Assembly: GCA_029961745.1 (NCBI GenBank)
Contig: CP124680.1
Coordinates: 248,001-312,000 of the forward strand
Length of the DNA stretch: 64,000 nt
Source: Nocardioides sp. L-11A
GTDB taxonomy: Bacteria > Actinomycetota > Actinomycetes > Propionibacteriales > Nocardioidaceae
Direction: 5' to 3'
Shown one piece after another: positions 1-5,907 of this stretch. How positions within the stretch are numbered: the first letter of the stretch is position 1; each line of letters begins with the position of its first letter. The position numbers and the translations under genes are program-made. Below the pieces are notes generated by a model, which saw only the letters and a program-made list of their open reading frames with translations, made no database searches and was not told the DNA's origin.

Positions 1-6
1 TCGCCG

Positions 7-1245
7 TCACCGTGGAGTCGTGACCGCCTCGCCGGGCGTCAGGACCGGCGTACGCCGGGCCAGCCCGCGCGCCGACGGGGCGGCGAGCGCGGCCAGCGAG
101 CTGAGCCCGATCACGGCGGCGACGACGAGCAGCCAGGTGTCGGTGCCGACCAGCGCGGCCACCGGACCGGTGAGCGCGAGGCCGATCGGACGGCAGGCGA
201 ACGAGCCGACCAGGTCGAAGGAGTAGACCCGCGCGAGCATGTCCTCGGCGATGTTCTCCTGGATCGCCAGGTCCCAGTTGACGCTGAACAGCTGCAGGCC
301 GACGCCGTGCACGAACGCTCCGGCCAGGACCAGGCGGAGATCGTCGGCCACGGCCATCGCGAGCGGGAACGCCGCGGTCAGCGACAGCAGCACCAGGCCC
401 CAGCGCAGCAGGTGGCGCGGGCGCCAGCGCAGCGCGACCAGGCCGCCCGCGACGAAGCCCACCATGAGCGCCGACAGCGCCCAGCCCCAGGCCTCCTCGC
501 CCCAGACATCGCCGACCACGATCGGCCCCAGCACGCCCTGGGCGCCGTTGTAGAACAGGTGGTAGAGCAGTGCCTGCCCGATCAGGAGCCACAGCCAGCT
601 GTGCCGGAACACCTCGCGCGCCCCGTCCGCGAGCTCGGCCAGGAGGCGCTCGCGCGACCCGTTCGTCGTCCCGGTCGCCCGGATCATCGCGAAGAGCACG
701 GCCGCGACGGCGTACGTCGCCGCGTCGGCCGCGATCGCCCACCCCGGCCCGGCGACGGCGACGATGATGCCGGCCAGGGCGAAGCCGACCGCGAAGGCGG
801 TCTGGCCGGCCAGGCTGCGCAGCACGACGGCGCGCGCGAGCTGGTCCTCGGCGACGGTCGAGCGGGTCATCGCGTTGGACGCGGGCTGCGCGATGGCGCC
901 GAGACAGCCGTTGACCACGCCGATGGCGGTGAGGAACCAGATCGAGCCGTGCCCGGTGACGAGCACCACCGCGACCGCCGCCTGGCTGACGGCGGTCGCC
1001 GCCGACGAGCCCTGCATGAGCAGCGGGCGGGGCAGTCGATCGCCGAGCACACCGCCGTACAGGATGGTGACGACCTCGGCCGCCGCGAACGCGGCGACGA
1101 CGAGGCCGAGCTGGGTGGCCGTGCCGCCGAGGTCGAGGACCGCGAAGGCCAGCGCCACCGGCGTCATCGCCGAGCCGAGTCCGCTCACCGCGACACCGCC
1201 CACGAGTAGGCGGAAGTCGCGCGAGCGAAGCGGAGACGGAGGCAC
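7..1245 (-). CDS. MFS transporter, EntS/MFS_3-like exporter
   Basis: This 412-residue integral membrane protein is built almost entirely of hydrophobic helices, about 12 by eye, which is full length for the major facilitator superfamily. The loop GGVLGDRLPRPLLM near residues 64-77 matches the conserved cytoplasmic loop 2-3 motif, and the opening SRDFRLLVGG resembles the enterobactin-exporter-like (EntS, MFS_3) branch. It probably exports a small hydrophobic compound with the proton gradient; the substrate is not predictable. The GTG start at 1245 has no Shine-Dalgarno but has TAATCT six bases upstream, so the mRNA is probably leaderless. A MarR-like inverted repeat overlaps that promoter and a marR gene lies nearby, which suggests ligand-induced derepression. 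The stop lies only 6 bases inside the window edge. Confidence 0.85.
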   Translation of the reverse strand: MPPSPLRSRDFRLLVGGVAVSGLGSAMTPVALAFAVLDLGGTATQLGLVVAAFAAAEVVTILYGGVLGDRLPRPLLMQGSSAATAVSQAAVAVVLVTGHGSIWFLTAIGVVNGCLGAIAQPASNAMTRSTVAEDQLARAVVLRSLAGQTAFAVGFALAGIIVAVAGPGWAIAADAATYAVAAVLFAMIRATGTTNGSRERLLAELADGAREVFRHSWLWLLIGQALLYHLFYNGAQGVLGPIVVGDVWGEEAWGWALSALMVGFVAGGLVALRWRPRHLLRWGLVLLSLTAAFPLAMAVADDLRLVLAGAFVHGVGLQLFSVNWDLAIQENIAEDMLARVYSFDLVGSFACRPIGLALTGPVAALVGTDTWLLVVAAVIGLSSLAALAAPSARGLARRTPVLTPGEAVTTPR

Positions 1246-1251
1246 CGAAGG

Positions 1252-1257
1252 AGATTA
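1252..1257 (-). promoter_or_regulatory. Candidate -10 box, leaderless promoter of the MFS gene
   Basis: On the minus strand TAATCT ends six bases before the GTG start, placing transcription initiation at or next to the start codon. No purine-rich ribosome site lies between. Confidence 0.4.
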
Positions 1258-1291
1258 CTTCGCTATCAAAGTATTCGGCAACGAAATACTT
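1256..1291. promoter_or_regulatory. Candidate MarR-type operator
   Basis: AAGTATT (1269-1275) and AATACTT (1285-1291) form a perfect 7-bp inverted repeat with a 9-base spacer. A further half-site TACTT sits at 1256-1260, facing AAGTA at 1269-1273. This A/T-rich patch stands out in GC-rich DNA and covers the -10/-35 region of the MFS gene. Assignment to the MarR protein at 1893 is inference from proximity. Confidence 0.4.
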
Positions 1292-1328
1292 GTTTCGGCG
1301 CGTCTCGACCGGGGGCAGGATCGGACCC

Positions 1329-1883
1329 ATGACCGCCTCCGGTGCTCCCTTCGCCCCGCCTCCGCCGCCCGGCCAGGGCCCGCCCGCTCCGTTCCCTCCG
1401 CCGGTGTCGCCGGCGCGGACGCTGGGCGACTCGATGGTGCTGCGGCACGTCGTCGGCGTGGTCGTCGCGCTCGTCCTCACCCCCATCGGCGTCCTGGTGT
1501 TCGACTACGGGGCCGGCACGTATGCGCAGAAGCGGGCGGTCACCCTCGACGGCTCCGGGGCGACCCGCGAGCTCGTGCTCATGTTCGTGGGGGCGCTGGT
1601 CCTGGCTGCGGTGGCAGCCTCCGCCCGGGTGTCCGGGCTGGGTCCGGTCGTCGCGGGGCTCCTGTGGGGCGGCCTCCCGTTCGTCTGGTTCCTGGTCGAC
1701 CTGCGGAGCTTCTTCGAGGTCACCCGGGACCTGCCGTCGAGCCACTACTGGTTCGCGGTCCCGACCTATCTGTTCCCCCTCGTCGGGGCGCTGCTCGTCG
1801 GCAGCGGGCTCGCCGGACGCTGGGGCAGCCGAGGGCGCGCCGCTCGACCTTCTCGAGGAGCTGACCCGGTCCACCCGCAGTAG
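1329..1883 (+). CDS. Small four-helix membrane protein, function unknown
   Basis: The product is 184 residues. Its N-terminal 30 residues are rich in proline, glycine and alanine, followed by four apparent membrane helices around residues 40-60, 75-97, 100-120 and 135-155. The ATG at 1329 was preferred to an in-frame ATG at 1290 because the upstream codons add an arginine-rich stretch unlike the rest. Proteins of this shape are common and uncharacterised in Actinobacteria; I recognise no catalytic motif. It is followed closely by the MarR gene on the same strand, whose -10 box overlaps this gene's TAG stop. Confidence 0.6.
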   Translation: MTASGAPFAPPPPPGQGPPAPFPPPVSPARTLGDSMVLRHVVGVVVALVLTPIGVLVFDYGAGTYAQKRAVTLDGSGATRELVLMFVGALVLAAVAASARVSGLGPVVAGLLWGGLPFVWFLVDLRSFFEVTRDLPSSHYWFAVPTYLFPLVGALLVGSGLAGRWGSRGRAARPSRGADPVHPQ

Positions 1884-1886
1884 CGT
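1881..1886 (+). promoter_or_regulatory. Candidate -10 box, leaderless promoter of marR-like gene
   Basis: TAGCGT lies exactly six bases before the ATG at 1893 and overlaps the TAG stop codon of the preceding gene. There is no Shine-Dalgarno before the ATG. Confidence 0.4.
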
Positions 1887-1892
1887 TCAGCC

Positions 1893-2399
1893 ATGGCCGA
1901 GGACTGGACGGACCGCCACGTCGCGCGGTGGAAGGATCATTGGCTCGACCTGGAGTTCGACGAGGTCGTGGAGGGCGTGTTCGTCCGGGTCAACCGGATC
2001 GACCGATACCTGCGCGCCGCCAAGCAGCGCGCCGTGGCGACGGTCGGCCTGACCGACTTCGAGTACAACACCCTGCACCTGCTGATGATCCGCGATACTC
2101 CCGGCTCCGCGTCCCCGACCGAGCTCGCCGCCGAGCTCGGCATGTCCGGGGCGGGGATGACCGGCCGGCTGGACGGGCTGGAGAAGGCCGGCTGGATCCG
2201 CCGGATCCCGTCGGTCGACGACCGGCGCCGGGTGATCGTCGAGGTGACCCGGTCCGGGATGGCCGCGTGGCGCCGGGCCATGGACATCCGCGGCGAGGCC
2301 GAGAACGACCTGGCCGACGCGCTCACCGAGCGCGAGCTGGCGACCCTCAACCGCCTGCTCAAGAAGGTCACCGTGCGCGCCGAGGAGCGGGAGGCCTGA
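1893..2399 (+). CDS. MarR family transcriptional regulator
   Basis: This 168-residue protein has the usual MarR length and layout: an N-terminal dimerisation helix, then a winged helix-turn-helix at about residues 60-125. The recognition region SPTELAAELGMSGAGMTGRL is followed by the wing IPSVDDRRRVIVEVT, where the DDRR motif is a MarR hallmark. It is a cytoplasmic DNA-binding protein that probably represses a transporter or detoxification gene and releases DNA on binding a small ligand. The divergent MFS gene about 650 bases away, with its inverted repeat, is the obvious candidate target. Its own mRNA appears leaderless. Confidence 0.88.
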   Translation: MAEDWTDRHVARWKDHWLDLEFDEVVEGVFVRVNRIDRYLRAAKQRAVATVGLTDFEYNTLHLLMIRDTPGSASPTELAAELGMSGAGMTGRLDGLEKAGWIRRIPSVDDRRRVIVEVTRSGMAAWRRAMDIRGEAENDLADALTERELATLNRLLKKVTVRAEEREA

Positions 2400-2420
2400 G
2401 CCCCGAGCCCGGGCGGGTTG

Positions 2421-2684
2421 CTACAGCTGCTCCTGCCCGAGGGTCAGGATCGCGAGCAGCCGGCGATCGAGGTGGAGCGACGCGGTGAGGCCGAGGGTGC
2501 CGAACACGTCGGCGCACAGAGCGGCGACGCTCTCCGGGCTCAGGTGCAGCTGGGCCGCGATGGCCTTGTCGGACTGGCCCAGTGCGACGAGCTCGAGGAC
2601 CCGGCGCTGCCGGTGGCTGAGCCGGTCGAGCCGGTCGGCGGCGACGGTGGTGAGCTCGATGGTGGACGTCCTTCGCGGGTGCAT
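2421..2684 (-). CDS. Stand-alone LuxR-type HTH protein
   Basis: The 87-residue product is essentially one GerE/LuxR DNA-binding domain. LSHRQRRVLELVALGQSDKA is followed by IAAQLHLSPESVAALCADVF, which has the spacing of the four-helix LuxR HTH with the xxReVLxLvaxG signature. No receiver or sensor domain precedes it, so it is either a small independent regulator or an adaptor. It starts 12 bases after the stop of the upstream gene (2697-3110) on the same strand, so the two are probably co-transcribed. The ATG at 2684 lacks a strong ribosome site, which fits translational coupling. The target is unknown; proximity to the sigma-factor module is suggestive only. Confidence 0.7.
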   Translation of the reverse strand: MHPRRTSTIELTTVAADRLDRLSHRQRRVLELVALGQSDKAIAAQLHLSPESVAALCADVFGTLGLTASLHLDRRLLAILTLGQEQL

Positions 2685-2696
2685 GACGGGTGACCA

Positions 2697-3110
2697 CTAG
2701 TCCAGGAGCGAGCCGCGGTGGACGCCGCGGTACCGGCGGCGCAGACGGATCCGCCCGGGTGGCCGGGGCCGGGGGAGCTGCGGGAGGAGTGTGGCGGGGC
2801 GCAGATCCGCCAGGTCGAGCAGGACGGGGGCGTCCGGGTCCCCGGCGTCGTACCGACGCAGGATCTCGCGGACCGCGAGCTCGGTACGGCGCACCCGGAC
2901 GTCGACCTCCCGGTCCTCGTCGAGCCCCGCGGCGGGCGATGCCGACGTCCACTGCCGCCCGTGGGTGCGGAGGGCCGCGACCAGTCCGGCCGGGCCGTCG
3001 AAGTGCGTGCGCCACTCCTCCCGCCAGGGCAGGGCGCCGCTCATGTCGACGGCGGCGACCGCCTCGACCACGCGGATGATGCGGCGGCGTTCGTGGATGC
3101 TCCAGGTCAT
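2697..3110 (-). CDS. Hypothetical protein upstream of the HTH gene
   Basis: This 137-residue soluble protein has no signal peptide, membrane segment or motif I recognise. It opens MTWSIHERRRIIRVVEAVAA, carries acidic and arginine-rich helical stretches in the middle, and ends in a very basic proline/arginine-rich tail (residues about 108-133), which could bind nucleic acid or a partner protein. It is transcribed divergently from the sigma-factor gene across a 170-base gap with an inverted repeat, and runs into the LuxR-type HTH gene. Codon use looks like that of its neighbours. Confidence 0.5.
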   Translation of the reverse strand: MTWSIHERRRIIRVVEAVAAVDMSGALPWREEWRTHFDGPAGLVAALRTHGRQWTSASPAAGLDEDREVDVRVRRTELAVREILRRYDAGDPDAPVLLDLADLRPATLLPQLPRPRPPGRIRLRRRYRGVHRGSLLD

Positions 3111-3182
3111 GGGGGAGTCCTTCCGAGGAGTCGTGCGGGCAGGCGGGAGCGGATAGGGGAAGGAGGCGCCCGGCCGCGCCGG

Positions 3183-3207
3183 TGATACACCCGAAGCCGA
3201 CGTATCA
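3183..3207. promoter_or_regulatory. Inverted repeat between divergent genes, candidate operator
   Basis: TGATAC (3183-3188) and GTATCA (3202-3207) are perfect inverted 6-mers with a 13-base spacer. They lie in the intergenic region shared by the hypothetical/HTH unit on the minus strand and the sigma factor on the plus strand. The binding protein is unknown; the LuxR-type HTH protein is one candidate. Confidence 0.3.
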
Positions 3208-3282
3208 GCGGTACTGGCTCGCGGGTCCGATGTGCGGGACGATGCATCCGCAAGCTCTCGCGTGACGCGAAGGGGGTCGGGT

Positions 3283-3855
3283 GTGGACGTGGACTCACCG
3301 CTGCCGGCGCTCGTCTCCGCGGCGCGGGAAGGAGATCAGCATGCATGGGATGCGATCGTCGAGCGGTTCCTCCCGCTGGTGGACGCGATCATCCGGGGCC
3401 ACCGCCTCGGCGAGGCCGACGGCGACGACGTCAGCCAGACCGTCTGGCTACGTCTCGTCGAGCACCTCGGTGACCTGCGCGAGCCGGCGGCGCTGCCCGG
3501 CTGGCTGCGGACGACGACCCGCAACGAGTGCCTGCGGCTGCTGGCGGCCCGGGGCCGGATCCGACCGGTCGACCCGCAGGACGCCACCGGCCTCGACGCC
3601 GTCGTCGACGACAGCGCCGGTGTGGGGCTGCTCGCCGCGGAGAGCCGACAGCTGCTCCGCGAGGCGCTCGCCGCGCTGCCCGAGGCACGCCGTGCGCTGC
3701 TCCTGCTGCTCCTCGCGGACCCGCCGGTCGGCTACCAGGAGATCAGCCGGCGCCTCGGCATCCCGGTCGGCAGCATCGGTCCGACCCGGGCGCGCGCGCT
3801 CGACCAGCTGCGCCGCACCCCTGCCCTGCGCCGACTGGTGGAGGTGACCCCGTGA
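3283..3855 (+). CDS. RNA polymerase sigma factor, sigma-70 family (ECF-like)
   Basis: The protein has about 190 residues with region 2 near residues 10-85 (helical HAWDAIVERFLPLVDAIIRG, then DDVSQTVWLRLVEHL and GWLRTTTRNECLR) and region 4 near 125-180 (LPEARRALLLL, then YQEISRRLGIPVGSIGPTRA). Regions 1 and 3 are missing, as in extracytoplasmic-function sigma factors. The GTG at 3283 is preferred over an ATG at 3232 because AGGGGG (3271-3276) is correctly placed and the family normally begins just before this point. It would redirect RNA polymerase to a small regulon. Its stop overlaps the start of the next gene (GTGA), as expected for a sigma factor and its regulatory partner. No zinc-binding anti-sigma factor is adjacent. 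Confidence 0.85.
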   Translation: MDVDSPLPALVSAAREGDQHAWDAIVERFLPLVDAIIRGHRLGEADGDDVSQTVWLRLVEHLGDLREPAALPGWLRTTTRNECLRLLAARGRIRPVDPQDATGLDAVVDDSAGVGLLAAESRQLLREALAALPEARRALLLLLLADPPVGYQEISRRLGIPVGSIGPTRARALDQLRRTPALRRLVEVTP

Positions 3856-4316
3856 ACGACCCCCGCGACGACGACCTCATGGCCCTGCTCGGCGACGCCG
3901 TGGCCGAGGAGGCGGCGGTCAGCGACCGCCGTCGTACGGCGGCGCGCGCCGCCTTCACCTGGCGATCGATCGACGCCGAGCTGGCCGAGCTGCTCCACGA
4001 CTCGGCGCTCGACGCCGGCGCCGCGGTCCGCTCGGACGGCGAGGACTCCCGGACCCTCTCCTTCGGGCACAGCGGGCTGACCCTCGAGCTCGAGCTCGAC
4101 GGCGAGGCACTCCTCGGCCAGGTGATCGCTCCCGGCGGCGCCGCGGACACGACCGTGCCCGCCTCGGTGCTGCTGGAGCGGCCCGACGCCGATGCGCGCT
4201 CGGCGGTCGCCGAAGCCTCGGGCTTCTTCCGGTTCGAGGGCGTGCGGCCGGGCACGGCTCGCTTCGTCGTCGAGCAGGGCGGGTGGTCGCTCACCACGCC
4301 CTGGGTGACCCTCTGA
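3852..4316 (+). CDS. Small sigma-factor-coupled protein, candidate regulator
   Basis: The GTG at 3852 overlaps the sigma-factor TGA, so the 154-residue product is translationally coupled to it. The N-terminal part (residues 1-55) is acidic then helical, with TWRSIDAELAELLHDSAL as a striking amphipathic stretch. The C-terminal part (about 70-154) alternates hydrophobic and charged residues and ends in a beta-rich segment (GFFRFEGVRPGTARFVVEQG) resembling transthyretin or carboxypeptidase-regulatory folds. There is no membrane segment and no HxxxCxxC zinc motif, so it is not a classical anti-sigma factor. Position suggests it modulates the sigma factor or couples it to the protease and CHAT neighbours; that is inference. 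Confidence 0.65.
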   Translation: MNDPRDDDLMALLGDAVAEEAAVSDRRRTAARAAFTWRSIDAELAELLHDSALDAGAAVRSDGEDSRTLSFGHSGLTLELELDGEALLGQVIAPGGAADTTVPASVLLERPDADARSAVAEASGFFRFEGVRPGTARFVVEQGGWSLTTPWVTL

Positions 4317-4417
4317 TCCTCGGCGGCGACGAGCACGGCGCCCGTTCTCAGTTCCGTCGGTGGAAGCGGACGTCGCTGTCGGGCGACCGCTCAGCCGGTC
4401 ACCGCCGGCGGCCCGGC

Positions 4418-5809
4418 TCAGGTCAGCGGGCCGACGATCCTGATCGCCCCACCACGCGGGTCGGTCGCGGCGGTCGCGCCCGCGAGGACGTCGTTCCACG
4501 CCTCGCGCGCGGACTGCCCGGTCGCGCGCATCCGCGCGGCGATGAGCCCGGTGACGATCGGCGTCGAGAACGACGTACCGCTCCACTGGGCGAGGCCGTC
4601 GAAGGTGCGGACCTCGCCGACGTGCGGCGGCTCGTGGCAGGTGTAGGTGCCCTTCGGGAAGGCGTTGACCAGGTCGCGCCCGCGGGCGTACACGTCGACC
4701 CATCGCCCGACGTTGGAGAAGTCGGAGACGCAGGCGTCGGGGTCGACCGAGCCGACCGAGACCACCCACGGGAAGGCGGCCGGCCAGAACGGCTGGTCGC
4801 TGGAGTCGTTGCCCGCCGCGGCGACGATCAGGACGTCCGTGCGCTCGGCGAGCTTGTTGGTCTCGCCGAGCAGTCGGAATCCGAGCAGCGCGAAGTCGCC
4901 GCGGGTGTGGGTGCCCGCCGAGATGCTGACGAGCTGCGGACGGTCGTCGTCATCGATCGCCTGCTGGAGCTGCTCGACGATGTCGGACTCGTAGACCGCG
5001 CCCCCGTGGACCAGCACCCCCTCCACCTCGACCCGGGTGTCGGGTGCCAGGCAGCTGATGACGCCGGCGACGAAGGTGCCGTGGCCGGCGTACGGGTGGA
5101 TGGCGTCGGGGTCGACCGTCTCGACGTCGCCGGGGTCGGCCACGACGTCGCCGGCCTCCAGCCAGGGGGTGGCGGTGCTGCCGACGGCGTCGGTCCACAG
5201 ACCGGTGTCGACGACCGCGACCCGGACCCGGTCGCGGTCCGCGAGCCTGCCCGGCGAGGGATGGGCCGCGGGCCAGGGCTTGGTGTGGCGATGAGGCGTC
5301 TCGGGCTCCGTGGCCGGGCACATGAAGCCGCGCGGCGTCACGTAGACGACGTGGTCAGGCGTGGCGGCACCCCGCTCGAGGACCTGGGAGCGCTCCAGCT
5401 CGTCGAGCGTCGCGAGGACGTCGTCCTGGCGGTCCACCCGGGAGGGCAGGCGCGCGAGCAGCAGGTCGGGGACCCGGGTCTCCCGGGCGTCCAGACTGCC
5501 CCGGAACCGCTTCCGGTTCTCGTCCGTTCCGAAGTACTCCTCCAGCCGGCCGAGGTCCTGGCGACGCACCAGGGCGTGCCCGGGCCGGTAGAGATAGTGG
5601 ACGTCGGCGTCGTCGCCGGTCGGCCGCGATCCCTTCGCCGGTGCGCCCGAGACGCCGGAGTCCTTCATCGCCTCGCGGATCACCCGCACCTGGGCGCGCA
5701 GCCGCTCGGCTCCGACGTCGCGTGGTGGGTGGGGCCGGGTGAGCCGCAGCCGCCGCAGCAGCTCGCGCAGCAGGTGGACCGGGAGGCTGGGTCGTACGGG
5801 ATCGCTCAT
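4418..5809 (-). CDS. S8 family (subtilisin-like) serine protease, apparently cytoplasmic
   Basis: The 463-residue protein carries a complete subtilase catalytic set: Asp201 in VAVVDTGLW, His243 in YAGHGTFVAG, the oxyanion Asn334 in VAAAGND and Ser413 in SGTSFSTPIVTG. The catalytic domain spans about residues 190-463. Residues 1-185 are a charged N-terminal region that is neither a signal peptide nor a normal secreted propeptide, so the enzyme probably acts inside the cell. The ATG at 5809 is preceded by AGGAG at suitable spacing. It is divergent from the TPR-CHAT gene (98-base gap) and convergent with the sigma-factor pair. Two protease-type proteins plus a sigma factor suggest a proteolytic signalling cascade; substrates are unknown. 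Confidence 0.9.
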   Translation of the reverse strand: MSDPVRPSLPVHLLRELLRRLRLTRPHPPRDVGAERLRAQVRVIREAMKDSGVSGAPAKGSRPTGDDADVHYLYRPGHALVRRQDLGRLEEYFGTDENRKRFRGSLDARETRVPDLLLARLPSRVDRQDDVLATLDELERSQVLERGAATPDHVVYVTPRGFMCPATEPETPHRHTKPWPAAHPSPGRLADRDRVRVAVVDTGLWTDAVGSTATPWLEAGDVVADPGDVETVDPDAIHPYAGHGTFVAGVISCLAPDTRVEVEGVLVHGGAVYESDIVEQLQQAIDDDDRPQLVSISAGTHTRGDFALLGFRLLGETNKLAERTDVLIVAAAGNDSSDQPFWPAAFPWVVSVGSVDPDACVSDFSNVGRWVDVYARGRDLVNAFPKGTYTCHEPPHVGEVRTFDGLAQWSGTSFSTPIVTGLIAARMRATGQSAREAWNDVLAGATAATDPRGGAIRIVGPLT

Positions 5810-5907
5810 GGCCGCTCCTGGGGCGAGGTGACGGACCGGGCCGGGGCCTGCCGTCGGCGCTAACGTAGTGCTGCCGCGCGGGTCCCGTAAAGGAGCACAG
5901 ACCGCCG

